From Candidatus Saganbacteria bacterium (lineage in GTDB: Bacteria > Margulisbacteria > WOR-1 > XYC2-FULL-46-14 > XYC2-FULL-37-10): a stretch of 64,000 nt of DNA. Positions 16,929 to 24,404 of the stretch are shown here, one piece after another. Made by a program: the position numbers and the translations under genes. Within the stretch, counting starts at the first letter, position 1. Every line of letters starts with the position of its first letter. The notes under the pieces were generated by a model. It worked only from the letters and a program-made list of their open reading frames with translations. It was not told where the DNA came from and did not search any database. The stretch lies in assembly GCA_016223245.1 (NCBI GenBank), contig JACRPL010000009.1, forward strand, positions 1 to 64,000. Reading direction: 5' to 3'.

Positions 16929-17152
16929 TCGATGACATATTGCTTTTGCCTTTGCAGCCAGTATTGATGGTGGCAGAAAAGATCGATGAGATGGTTCAAA
17001 AAGAACTGTACGACGAGGATCGCATCAAGGAGAATCTAATGAATTTGCAGCTTAAACTGGATATGAACCAGATCAGCCAGGAAGAATATGAAAGACAAGA
17101 AAAAAACCTTTTAGAGCGCTTGAATCAAATTATATCGGAAAAGGAGGAGTAA
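16919..17152 (+). CDS. gvpG: gas vesicle protein GvpG
   Basis: A 77-residue GvpG. ATG 16919 gives the canonical opening MFIIDDILLLPLQPVLMVA, followed by an amphipathic helical tail ending EKNLLERLNQIISEKEE. An upstream in-frame GTG at 16898 would add seven residues and remove the typical N-terminus, so it is not used. GvpG is an accessory protein that interacts with GvpF/L during nucleation. It overlaps the end of the preceding GvpF/L gene by 10 bases. Confidence 0.92.
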   Translation: MFIIDDILLLPLQPVLMVAEKIDEMVQKELYDEDRIKENLMNLQLKLDMNQISQEEYERQEKNLLERLNQIISEKEE

Positions 17153-17155
17153 AAA

Positions 17156-17413
17156 ATGGCGAATATTGAAACGGTCGGGAAAACAGTTTCAGAATTTTTA
17201 AAGAAGGCCTTGAACGTTAAAGACGTGAAGGTTGTCAAAGTTGCTAAAATTGATAACAGTTGGGAATGCGAGGCCGAGGTATATGAAGAGAGCTCCTTTA
17301 TAAAATCACTGGGGCTTCCGACCAAAACTCAGGACCGCAACTTTTACAGCGTCAAACTGGATGCCGGATTGGAAGTGGAATCTTACGGGAGAATTAAGGA
17401 AGGAAGCGAATAG
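17156..17413 (+). CDS. gvpO: gas vesicle protein GvpO
   Basis: An 85-residue protein of the GvpO family. It has a predicted alpha-beta fold with an N-terminal helix (TVGKTVSEFLKKAL) and a beta-sheet region containing NSWECEAEVYE and LPTKTQDRNFYSVKLD. GvpO is required for vesicle formation in halobacteria and is common in bacterial clusters, where its biochemical role is unclear. It follows gvpG by 3 bases with AAAAGGAGGAG upstream. Confidence 0.9.
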   Translation: MANIETVGKTVSEFLKKALNVKDVKVVKVAKIDNSWECEAEVYEESSFIKSLGLPTKTQDRNFYSVKLDAGLEVESYGRIKEGSE

Positions 17414-17419
17414 TCGCCA

Positions 17420-18241
17420 ATGCTTATCTATGTGTATTGCATAACCAATATAGAGCCAAATCTAAACGGTTCCAAAGAACTGGTAAACAGTCTTTATTTT
17501 ATCAGTGAGCAGGGACTTTACGCTGTGGTAAGCGGAGAAAAGGAAGAAGAATATGGCCAGGAAAATCTGGAGAAGAACCTCTCTAATCTGGAATGGATCA
17601 AGCAAAAGGCCGCTCTGCATGAAAAAGTGATTGAACAAATTATGGAACAAGTCGGCGTGATTCCCTTTAAGTTTGGAACCCTGTTCAATAATGAACAAAA
17701 TCTGAAAACTATGCTGATTGAACATGGCGAGGAATTCAAGTCTGATTTAGACCGGCTTGCGGATAAAGAAGAATGGGGTATAAAGACCTATTGCGATAAA
17801 GAAAAATTAATACAAAATCTCAAGGTGGAAAATGAAGAGATGAAAGGAATTGACGATGAAATCAATATGGCTTCACCCGGCAAGGCTTTTATCTTAAAGA
17901 AAAAAAAGGAGGAATTGCTGAATATCGTCTTGAGTAAAACTCTCAACATTTATATTCAAGATAGTTTTAATCAATTGTGTAAACATTGCCAAGAAGGATG
18001 CCTTAATCGTTTATTGCCCAGAGAGGCTACCGGAAAGCATGAAGACATGATTCTAAACGCCGCCTTTTTAGTTGCCAGGAATAAAGTTCCCTATTTTAGC
18101 CAAGAAGTTGATTGCCTTAATTCTGATGGCAAAGAAAAAGGGGTTAACTTTGATTTAAGCGGTCCCTGGCCGCCTTATAATTTTTGCCTGCCCCGATCCG
18201 ATCGAGGTCAGCCCATGAATAAGAAGGTCCAAAATGAATAA
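17420..18241 (+). CDS. gvpF/L: GvpF/L family protein with a Cys cluster
   Basis: A 273-residue, divergent GvpL/GvpF protein: MLIYVYCITNIEP, ALHEKVIEQIM, VIPFKFGTLF, ILNAAFLVARNK and GPWPPYNFCL are visible. Unlike the other three paralogues it has a CxxCxxxC cluster at residues 187, 190 and 194 (QLCKHCQEGC) in the loop before the C-terminal domain, plus further Cys near the end. This could bind metal or form disulfides. Three residues do not make a complete classical zinc site, so partner residues are needed. It overlaps the next gene by 8 bases. Confidence 0.88.
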   Translation: MLIYVYCITNIEPNLNGSKELVNSLYFISEQGLYAVVSGEKEEEYGQENLEKNLSNLEWIKQKAALHEKVIEQIMEQVGVIPFKFGTLFNNEQNLKTMLIEHGEEFKSDLDRLADKEEWGIKTYCDKEKLIQNLKVENEEMKGIDDEINMASPGKAFILKKKKEELLNIVLSKTLNIYIQDSFNQLCKHCQEGCLNRLLPREATGKHEDMILNAAFLVARNKVPYFSQEVDCLNSDGKEKGVNFDLSGPWPPYNFCLPRSDRGQPMNKKVQNE

Positions 18242-18449
18242 TATTTATCATAAATCAAAGGATGTTTCTTTATTGGAAGTTTTAGACCGGGTATTAGAAG
18301 CAGGCGTAGTTATCTCCGGAGATATTGTAATATCCGTGGCTGATATAGATCTTGTTTATTTGGGTCTTCGCGCCTTGTTAAGTTCCGTGGAAACCATGGA
18401 GCAATTGAGAGGCGCTCCTATGGCTGGCCCCATGCAGGAATCAAACTAA
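18234..18449 (+). CDS. gvpJ: GvpA-family minor protein (GvpJ/S type)
   Basis: A 71-residue GvpA homologue with VSLLEVLDRVLEAGVVISGD, IVISVADIDLVYLGLRALLS and SVETMEQL. It retains the rib-forming core but differs from GvpA at the positions that mark the minor GvpJ/M/S group (GVVISGDIVISVADIDLVYLG). These proteins are thought to shape the conical tips or nucleate the shell. Start overlaps the upstream stop. GvpJ versus GvpS cannot be separated by eye. Confidence 0.88.
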   Translation: MNNIYHKSKDVSLLEVLDRVLEAGVVISGDIVISVADIDLVYLGLRALLSSVETMEQLRGAPMAGPMQESN

Positions 18450-18450
18450 A

Positions 18451-18765
18451 ATGGAAACGGAAGTTTTAGAAAAAGAAGAACGAAAATTAAAAGGATCCCT
18501 ACCCAACCGGCTTAATATAGATCCTAAGAATGTAGAAAAAGGGTTAGCTAAACTTGTTTTAACTCTGGTTGAGTTAATCAGGAAATTGCTTGAAAAACAA
18601 GCTATGCGGCGCATTGACGGCGGCTCTCTTTCTGATTCTGAAATTGAAAATGTGGGCGAAGCTTTGATGAAGTTGGAAACTAAAATGGGAGAATTAAAAG
18701 AGATCTTCGGGCTAAAAGATGAGGATTTGAATTTGAATCTAGGTCCTTTAGGAGATTTGATGTGA
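18451..18765 (+). CDS. gvpK: gas vesicle protein GvpK
   Basis: A 104-residue GvpK with the well conserved NRLNIDPKNVEKGLAKLVLT, LVELIRKLLEKQAMRRIDGG and the ending LNLNLGPLGDLM. GvpK is an accessory protein of vesicle assembly. Length is normal. It begins 1 base after the GvpJ-like gene and its stop overlaps the next start (GTGA). Confidence 0.95.
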   Translation: METEVLEKEERKLKGSLPNRLNIDPKNVEKGLAKLVLTLVELIRKLLEKQAMRRIDGGSLSDSEIENVGEALMKLETKMGELKEIFGLKDEDLNLNLGPLGDLM

Positions 18766-19028
18766 GACATGAGGAATATCCAAAAATAAGCTGTCCAATA
18801 TTTAAAAGACAAGAAACAGCAATAAAAGATATTACGGATAAAATTAATACGGCTAAAGGAATTAAGGGAAAAGCTGCCCTTGCAGAGGAGCTAGAAAAAG
18901 AAATAGAGGTGCTTCTTTCCTGTCCGGATTACGACGGCGAAAAGCTGGATTGCAGAAATTGTGAGTTCATAGCTAGCTTGCGCAAGCAAACAGCCGCGCT
19001 TATTAGACACGCAAGAAAATTAAGTTAA
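18762..19028 (+). CDS. small Cys-containing helical protein
   Basis: An 88-residue protein starting at GTG 18762, overlapping the gvpK stop. Four Cys occur as ISCPIF, LLSCPDYDG and a CRNCE pair, between and beside long helices (VLLSCPDYDGEKLDCRNCEF; then SLRKQTAALIRHARKL). This could be a zinc- or iron-sulfur-binding helical hairpin. No family is recognised. Its tight coupling to gvpK makes a vesicle-related role likely. Confidence 0.65.
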   Translation: MRHEEYPKISCPIFKRQETAIKDITDKINTAKGIKGKAALAEELEKEIEVLLSCPDYDGEKLDCRNCEFIASLRKQTAALIRHARKLS

Positions 19029-19038
19029 GGGGGATTTT

Positions 19039-19335
19039 ATGATTGAACAAAGAACGATGATGCATCCCATGCAGGCTACTAATCTGGCTGATATTTTAGA
19101 GCGGGTTTTAGATAAGGGAATTGTTATTGCCGGGGATATCAAAATTCAACTGGCTGATATCGATTTGCTTAATATTAAGATAAGGCTCTTAATCGCTTCC
19201 GTAGACAAAGCAATGGAGATGGGAATCAACTGGTGGCAGCAGGATACTTATTTATCAACCAAAGCCAAGGACAAAGCCATTGTCAAAGAAAATGAGGCAT
19301 TGAAGAAAAAATTGGAGCGTTTAGAGGCTAAATGA
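19039..19335 (+). CDS. gvpJ: GvpA-family minor protein (GvpJ/M type)
   Basis: A 98-residue GvpA-family protein. NLADILERVLDKGIVIAGDI and KIQLADIDLLNIKIRLLIAS give the minor GvpJ/M group pattern. A C-terminal extension of about 35 residues, absent from GvpA, ends in a short coiled coil (KENEALKKKLERLEAK). The extension may mediate contacts with the other accessory proteins. The stop overlaps the next ATG by 4 bases. It is the third GvpA-family gene in the locus. Confidence 0.88.
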   Translation: MIEQRTMMHPMQATNLADILERVLDKGIVIAGDIKIQLADIDLLNIKIRLLIASVDKAMEMGINWWQQDTYLSTKAKDKAIVKENEALKKKLERLEAK

Positions 19336-20015
19336 GAACTCTTATTTACGTTCCGATTATCCATACCAGCGCTGATCTGGGATCTTTGTCTAAAAATGTA
19401 AGTAAAATGGGAATAAAGGAATTGGGCGAAAAGGTTTGGGAAGAGCATCTAATTACGGTTGATGCTTTTTGGAGGACGATAGTGGATTATTTTGAAGGAA
19501 TAGAAGTGAAAGACATGAAAATTTATCAGGATGGCATGGTAGGGGAAGATGATGTTGGAAAGTTAATGGTTGAATCCGGCGCTCTGGCGGGAAGTAAAAA
19601 CCACGAATTAGTGCTGAATCTTATGAACCGGGGAGCTTTATTGGTTAAGACCGAAGATTATAAACTGGTTAAAGACGAAAGAGATAAATTGCTTTCTATA
19701 ACCGAGGATAAGTCTCTTATCCAAAAATTGATTGCCTTTTTAAAATACAAAATGGTTAAAGATCGGCTTTTAAAACAAAGAAATGAATATATTGCCGGGA
19801 GAATAGACAAAACTTTGGGCCCGGATGAGAGGGGCGTCCTTTTTATTGGCGCCTACCATAACCTTAAATGTCGCTTACCGAAAGATATTAGAATTACGGA
19901 GATAAAAGATGCTGATAAAATTAGAGAATACCATCAACTCCTCCCTTTTTGTAATAAAAAAAAGAAGAGGTTTGAGGAATTGAGCAAATATCTTACTTCC
20001 AGAGTTGAAGTTTAA
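19332..20015 (+). CDS. unknown protein with TraB/ChaN-like C-terminal motif
   Basis: A 227-residue protein, no certain family. The N-terminus LIYVPIIHTSADLGSL resembles the start of a Rossmann-like strand. Near the C-terminus RNEYIAGRIDKTLGP followed by GVLFIGAYHNLKCRLP recalls the TraB/ChaN type pattern, in which a helix with Arg and Asp/Glu residues precedes a strand ending in Gly-x-x-His. A charged middle segment contains many Lys. Its ATGA overlap with the GvpJ-type gene shows that it belongs to the operon. Function unknown. Confidence 0.55.
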   Translation: MRTLIYVPIIHTSADLGSLSKNVSKMGIKELGEKVWEEHLITVDAFWRTIVDYFEGIEVKDMKIYQDGMVGEDDVGKLMVESGALAGSKNHELVLNLMNRGALLVKTEDYKLVKDERDKLLSITEDKSLIQKLIAFLKYKMVKDRLLKQRNEYIAGRIDKTLGPDERGVLFIGAYHNLKCRLPKDIRITEIKDADKIREYHQLLPFCNKKKKRFEELSKYLTSRVEV

Positions 20016-20017
20016 AA

Positions 20018-20221
20018 ATGAGTGAAAAGGAAGATAATAAAGATGTTGGGAAACAATTGCTGGGGCTTTATCTTACCAGATATCAAGGTGAAGCCTATCG
20101 GCAGTTTGATGAAAAACGGGGCAGGGATTTGCTTTGGCCCTTTAAATTTGTGTGGTTTATTTTAGCGGAGTTATGGCGGTTATTGCAAATGCTGTTCGGA
20201 AGATCAAAGCAAAAGCCGTGA
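20018..20221 (+). CDS. small amphipathic/membrane-associated protein
   Basis: A 67-residue protein. The C-terminal half (DLLWPFKFVWFILAELWRLLQMLFG) is strongly hydrophobic and Trp-rich and could insert in a membrane or lie on a hydrophobic surface such as a vesicle. The N-terminal half is charged. No family is recognised. It starts 2 bases after the preceding stop, in the operon. Confidence 0.55.
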   Translation: MSEKEDNKDVGKQLLGLYLTRYQGEAYRQFDEKRGRDLLWPFKFVWFILAELWRLLQMLFGRSKQKP

Positions 20222-20293
20222 AGATTGAAAAATAAAGGAGGTGGCACGGAATCAGTGAATTGGCTTTTTTATTTTATTAGGAGGAGGCAAGAT

Positions 20294-20959
20294 ATGAATT
20301 TGCAAGTTAATTTGGGTTTCTTAAGTCCAGTTAAAGAAGTATTATTGATCGTTTCTCCCATGCTTTTGAACTTGCTGTATGCGCTGATTTTATTGCTTGT
20401 CGGTATTTTGATCGCCAAGGGGTTGCAATGGTTAGTAATAACAATATTTGAAGCTCTCCAACTCGACAAAGGATCGAAGCAAATTGGTTTTACTGAACTT
20501 TTAACCAAAGGCGGGACCAAAAAAAGTCCTACTGAACTTTTGGGGGATTTAATTTATTGGCTGTCAATTTATGTGACCGTAACAACAACGGCAAATCTTC
20601 TAGGATTAGCTTCAGCAAAGGCTTTGCTGGAAGGATTGCTTGCCTATTTGCCAGCGGTATTTTCTGCCGCCTATATTTTAGGCGTGGGTGTTTTTGTGGC
20701 GATTTTAATTGCCGCAATAGTTTTAATCATTTTAAATAATATTGGCTTGTCGAATGCGAACACCATAGCAAAGATCGTGCAATACGCGATTGTTATTTTT
20801 GCTTTCCTGGCGGCGATAGGCCAGCTTGGCATTCCAGCAAATTGGATCGTATCCTCCATCCAATTGGTGGTGGGTGCGATTGCTCTATCTTTTGCGATTG
20901 CTTTTGGCCTGGGAGCTAAAGATAAGGCTTCAGAGCTTTTGGATAAATTCTTTGGATAA
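20294..20959 (+). CDS. multi-helix membrane protein, TM-helix (MscS-like) family
   Basis: A 221-residue integral membrane protein with about five transmembrane segments. It resembles the conserved TM-helix repeat proteins (PF05552) often annotated as MscS-like channels: LLVGILIAKGLQWLV, then later KIVQYAIVIFAFLAAIGQLGI and the SFAIAFGLGAKDKASELL ending. The soluble C-terminal domain of real MscS is absent. ATG 20294, behind AGGAGGAGG, is used; an upstream TTG frame at 20225 lacks support. A role in turgor sensing near gas vesicles would be speculation. Confidence 0.7.
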   Translation: MNLQVNLGFLSPVKEVLLIVSPMLLNLLYALILLLVGILIAKGLQWLVITIFEALQLDKGSKQIGFTELLTKGGTKKSPTELLGDLIYWLSIYVTVTTTANLLGLASAKALLEGLLAYLPAVFSAAYILGVGVFVAILIAAIVLIILNNIGLSNANTIAKIVQYAIVIFAFLAAIGQLGIPANWIVSSIQLVVGAIALSFAIAFGLGAKDKASELLDKFFG

Positions 20960-20977
20960 AGTTTGATTTTTTGATGA

Positions 20978-21007
20978 GGAGGGGGCAAGGGATCATTCCT
21001 TGCCTCC
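20978..21007 (+). terminator. hairpin terminator after the core gas-vesicle genes
   Basis: GGAGG-GGGCAAGG pairs with CCTTGCCTCC across a GATCATT loop, followed by TTATAATTAT instead of a strict T run. It lies at the end of the membrane-protein gene, so it may end the main operon or act as a partial terminator before the last two genes. Confidence 0.5.
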
Positions 21008-21020
21008 TTATAATTATCAC

Positions 21021-21401
21021 ATGAAGTTGCGAGAAAATCTTTATAAAATCATTATTATTGCTTTGCTCCTGGGTTTCTGGGGTTATCTTTTATATCCTAT
21101 AGTTTTGGAAAATAATATCAGGCCTGATTTTCACGAAATTTTAGCGATGGGCCAGTCTATGGCCAAATTAATTAAGTATTCCCAGGTCTTTCTTCTTGCT
21201 CTGATAGGACTTTTGGCGGCTTTAGCAGTCACAAAATTATCTAATCTTTACTTCACTCGACGTTGGCAAACCAAGGAACGAAATCGCATAGCAAAACAAA
21301 TTAAAATCTATAAACAAACCCACCATTATCTTTCTTCTTTTGCCGATCTGGTTTCGGAACCATTTGACATAGTTAACTTGTGGAACAAAGCGCGGCAATG
21401 A
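21021..21401 (+). CDS. small membrane protein, two TM segments
   Basis: A 126-residue protein starting at ATG 21021. Two hydrophobic segments are visible (IIIIALLLGFWGYLLYPIVL, and VFLLALIGLLAALAVTKL near residue 60), followed by a basic soluble tail with RRWQTKERNRIAKQIKIYKQ. No family recognised. Its stop overlaps the next ATG (ATGA), so it forms a pair with the TPR protein. Confidence 0.55.
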   Translation: MKLRENLYKIIIIALLLGFWGYLLYPIVLENNIRPDFHEILAMGQSMAKLIKYSQVFLLALIGLLAALAVTKLSNLYFTRRWQTKERNRIAKQIKIYKQTHHYLSSFADLVSEPFDIVNLWNKARQ

Positions 21402-22471
21402 AGAAAATAGCATTATTTATTGTCTTGCTATTTTTGAGCGCTCCTTTAGCAAAAGGAATTGTAGCCGTCTCGTCACAGGAAGGTTTCCTTCTAACAGTTA
21501 CTTCTTCAACTACGGTTATAGTCGAGGGAAAACCTTGTCGCCTTAATGTAGGACAAAAGCTGACAGGATTTTCCAGAATCCCCGTGTATAAGGCGGTTTT
21601 AGAAAACAGCCGGGAAGTTTTGGTCCCTGCCGGTAACGTTGAAGAACCCCTCATTGAATATATTAGGTTGGGTTATGGAGCTTATATGGCTGGAAGCTAT
21701 GAAACTGCTGTTGATTCTTATAAAAGAATAATTGCCATTGATCCGTCTTTTGCCGATGGTTATTTATGGTTAGCGGAAAGTTATCTAAGTTTAGAAGACT
21801 TTGAGAATTCTTACAGTTCGATTATGGAAGCTATGAAGATAAACGAGCGTAATGAGTCATATAAATTATTCGCTCAGGTACTGGCGGATAAATATCTTGA
21901 TACTGCCAGAAACGAATTTAATTCTGAAAACTATGCAGCGGCAGTTGCTGCCTATCAAAAGGTTTTAGATCTGAAGCCAGATTCTTATACTTCTTGGATA
22001 GAGCTTGGCAAAAGCTATGAAAAGCTTGGTTTATATGATGAGGCCTATTCTGCGTGGGGCGGGGCGTTAAATGCCAGCCCGGAAGCACAAGAAGTTTATG
22101 CTCTTTTAAGAAATACCAGGAGATTTGCCGGGATTGTCGCCAAGCTAAAGTTAAATAATGAAAAGACAATTCCTCCGCTGGCGGATGATTCGCTCGCCGT
22201 TGTTAAGAAGGGAATAACTGACAAAGGGACTAAAATAGAAACAGCCTTAAAATCTCTACTCACTTTGACAAAATCACTTGGGGTGCCGATTATTGAAAAG
22301 GGCTGGGATGTAAAAGAGAAAGATAAAAACTTTTTTGTTAGTTACATTGTTGAAAAGGCTGGCAGGCAGGGGACTGGTACACTTGAGACATTTGAATGGC
22401 TGGTTAATAGTAATACAAAGCAAGCCTCGGCTCACAATGAGAATGCTAGACTTCTTATGAATCGATGGTAG
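21398..22471 (+). CDS. exported TPR-repeat protein
   Basis: A 357-residue protein beginning MKKIALFIVLLFLSAPLAKG, a signal peptide. The central part contains three or four TPR units (examples: GYGAYMAGSYETAVDSYKR, GYLWLAESYLSLEDFENSYS and AAVAAYQKVLDLKPDSYTS; then SWIELGKSYEKLGLYDEAY), which bind proteins. The C-terminal 100 residues are not recognised. It is probably periplasmic or outer-membrane-associated. ATG 21398 is chosen over an upstream in-frame ATG (21380) because of the ATGA overlap and the signal peptide. Confidence 0.8.
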   Translation: MKKIALFIVLLFLSAPLAKGIVAVSSQEGFLLTVTSSTTVIVEGKPCRLNVGQKLTGFSRIPVYKAVLENSREVLVPAGNVEEPLIEYIRLGYGAYMAGSYETAVDSYKRIIAIDPSFADGYLWLAESYLSLEDFENSYSSIMEAMKINERNESYKLFAQVLADKYLDTARNEFNSENYAAAVAAYQKVLDLKPDSYTSWIELGKSYEKLGLYDEAYSAWGGALNASPEAQEVYALLRNTRRFAGIVAKLKLNNEKTIPPLADDSLAVVKKGITDKGTKIETALKSLLTLTKSLGVPIIEKGWDVKEKDKNFFVSYIVEKAGRQGTGTLETFEWLVNSNTKQASAHNENARLLMNRW

Positions 22472-22654
22472 TGTTTCCGGGAAGATGGAATATCCAATAT
22501 AGATATTATCACTACTGTCCCAACGTTGAAGGTGCAAAAACGCGGAAAGGCTTGATAATTAAGGGGTAGAGCAGGATTATAGTTGAAACGGATTTGAACT
22601 CAAAAGGCAATAAAGGGCATGCTTTCAGGGGTAAACACCTGGAGGTAATGACAT

Positions 22655-23224
22655 ATGAATACTGGGCTAACTTTATTCGCTCAAGTTATGGATTTCATTC
22701 CGCGGTACGACAATGCGTGAAACGCTATCATGGCAATTACAAGGTAAAAAGTTTTTTCTGTTGGGATCAATATTTAAGTATGGCTTTTGCTCAGTTGACC
22801 TATTGGGCAAGCCTTCGGGATATAGAAACTTGCCTGCGAACAATGAAGCCGAAATTACACCATGTCGGATTGCATGGCGGAATAGCAAGAAACACTTTGG
22901 CCAATGCCAACAGCGTTCGCAATTGGAGAATCTACGCGGACTTTGCCCAGATACTGATCCGGAAAGCGAGAAGGTTATACGCAGACGAAGACTTCGGTGT
23001 GGAACTCAAACACGTGGCCTACGCTCTGGACGCCACGGTGATCGATTTGTGTCTTTCCTTGTTTCCCTGGGCCAAATTTCACAAGACCAAAGCCGCAGTA
23101 AAACTGCATACTCTTTTAGATTTACGGGGCAGTATACCGACGACAGTTATCATTACCCCGGGCAATATTCACGAAGTAAATATACTCGACGAATTGCGTT
23201 TGGAACCGATGGCGATTTACATCG
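22655..23224 (+). pseudogene. IS4-family transposase, frameshifted and truncated
   Basis: ATG 22655 (GGAGG upstream) encodes MNTGLTLFAQVMDFIPRY, the usual N-terminus, but runs to TGA near 22720. The rest lies in another frame from about 22713: CVKRYHGNYKVKSFFCWDQY, FAQLTYWASLRDIETCL, NTLANANSVRNWRIYADFAQ, then ALDATVIDLCLSLFPWAKFH and KTKAAVKLHTLLDLRGSIPT. The first catalytic Asp is in ALDATVIDL. Similarity stops after HEVNILDELR near 23200, so the second catalytic Asp and the C-terminal third are gone. It is an inactive remnant. Confidence 0.85.
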
Positions 23225-23400
23225 GCGTATCGGTTATACGGACACGGCGACCAACAAAAAGCTGCTATTACAGACGATATTCAAGCGGATCGAGGTCAAC
23301 GACAAGAAGATCGCCAAAGTCGAACTCGAAAAGCCCTTCGATTACATAGTCAAAACTTCCCTGGGCAAGCACCCTGACAAGAAGTTCGACATTATCCCTT
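23222..23400 (+). pseudogene. serine recombinase C-terminal fragment
   Basis: Directly after the transposase break, in another frame, the sequence reads ATNKKLLLQTIFKRIEVNDK, KIAKVELEKPFDYIV and KHPDKKF. This is the typical C-terminus of large serine recombinases/resolvases (LL..iF.rieV.d.kI..V.l.pPF). The catalytic N-terminal domain is missing. The fragment ends a few bases before tRNA-Glu. Confidence 0.6.
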
Positions 23401-23404
23401 TAAT

Positions 23405-23476
23405 TAGCCCTAACGGGGATCGAACCCGTATCCCGACCTTGAGAGGGTCGTGTCCTAGCCATTAGACTATAGGGCC
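23405..23476 (-). tRNA. tRNA-Glu (CTC anticodon)
   Basis: Read on the minus strand, a 72-base tRNA cloverleaf: acceptor GGCCCTA/TAGGGCT (first pair G-T), an anticodon stem CGACC/GGTCG with loop CTCTCAA (anticodon CTC, reading GAG), and T arm ACGGG-TTCGATC-CCCGT. Discriminator base A at 23405; CCA is not encoded. It borders the mobile-element remnant on the right side of the gas-vesicle region. Confidence 0.93.
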
Positions 23477-23812
23477 TTATCTAAACTCTTGTTGCTCGAA
23501 GAGCTGTTGGCGGATGAAAATGGACTTAACGGTCGCTTCAAGGCTTATTGAAATAATAAATACGACTATAAGCCCGACCAAAAGCCACCATCCGAGGTTG
23601 TGATGCCGGATCCATTTTATTGATATGTAAATCGTAATTATAGACATTATGATCGTAAGCGCCGCTCCAGTTATTATAAGCAAGGTCGTAATAAGCATCG
23701 GTAGGACAGTGCGTAAGAATATAACCAAAAAGTAACAAACATTTGCCCAGACCATGAGCATCAGCAATAAATTAAACACCGCAAAATGCTGTTCTTCAAT
23801 ATCGAATTTCAT
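23477..23812 (-). CDS. small membrane protein, three TM segments
   Basis: A 111-residue protein with start ATG 23812 (GGGAG upstream; an ATG at 23824 adds four residues). Hydrophobic segments at about residues 10-35, 42-62 and 70-100 (LVGLIVVFIISISL) suggest three membrane passes. Trp-rich linker WIRHHNLGWW. No family recognised. Its stop lies immediately next to the tRNA. Confidence 0.55.
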   Translation of the reverse strand: MKFDIEEQHFAVFNLLLMLMVWANVCYFLVIFLRTVLPMLITTLLIITGAALTIIMSIITIYISIKWIRHHNLGWWLLVGLIVVFIISISLEATVKSIFIRQQLFEQQEFR

Positions 23813-23858
23813 TTTTACTCCCATATTTTTATTTATTATACCATTAAATTAATATCGC

Positions 23859-23886
23859 TCGACATTAATAATATTTATTTTATAAT
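23859..23886 (+). promoter_or_regulatory. putative sigma-70 promoter
   Basis: TCGACA and TATAAT separated by 16 bp, about 45 bp upstream of the ATG at 23932, which has its own GGAGG site. Confidence 0.5.
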
Positions 23887-23931
23887 AGCAGCTATGGGAG
23901 CGGCAGTGATAAATTTATCGGAGGTGCGTTA

Positions 23932-24338
23932 ATGTTCAATTGGAAAATATTGATTTTGGTATTGTTGCTCTCTTTCTTTTCTATGGCCGCTCTTTACGCA
24001 GAAGAACTTTCGAACACAAAGATCGGGTTTTATAAATCAAAAATAGCCAAAGTTGAAAGCAATATAAAGCAATTAAAGGCGAAGTTGTCGAAAACAAAGG
24101 GAAAGAGCAAGGCTAAAATAAGCAAATTGTTGTCAGCGCCGGCCATGATAGGGCAAGCCTTGATCTTGCGAGTTATTCAAACAGGGTCCGCGGCATACTC
24201 GGCCTTGCGGACACTATTGAAAAAGGCACAGCTATAGGCGTTGGCGTTGAATTTGGGCGCAAATTTGGCGATCTCATAGGCAAATTCGGCTTTAGTACTA
24301 GCCTTGGTTTGACATTGAACGCGGAATACAAATTTTGA
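23932..24338 (+). pseudogene. exported beta-barrel-like protein with frameshift
   Basis: The ATG frame (SD GGAGG) encodes a signal peptide (ILILVLLLSFFSMAALYA) and a Lys-rich helix, then stops at 24237. From about 24140 another frame continues with DRASLDLASYSN and GLADTIEKGTAIGVGVEFGR, ending SLGLTLNAEYKF at the TGA 24336-24338. The end pattern, alternating hydrophobic residues and a terminal Phe, is typical of outer-membrane proteins. One frameshift joins the two into about 135 residues, so this is a recent pseudogene or a sequencing/assembly error. Confidence 0.55.
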
Positions 24339-24387
24339 AATAGGTTTTCATATTTTATTGATTATAGCATAAAAGGAAAATTTCTGT

Positions 24388-24393
24388 TATAAT
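24388..24393 (+). promoter_or_regulatory. -10 box of wecA, probable leaderless start
   Basis: A perfect TATAAT lies 11 bases before the ATG at 24405, with only a weak -35 (TAGCAT, 17 bp upstream). Initiation 6-7 bases downstream would leave a 5' UTR of about five bases. Confidence 0.45.
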
Positions 24394-24404
24394 GTATTCC
24401 CGTA

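Noticed and set aside
23401-23476. tRNA-Glu 3' end as an attachment site with a duplicate at the left border near 3545
   Set aside because: Only CCCTAA is shared with the left border; no direct repeat of useful length was found, and serine recombinases rarely use tRNA genes.
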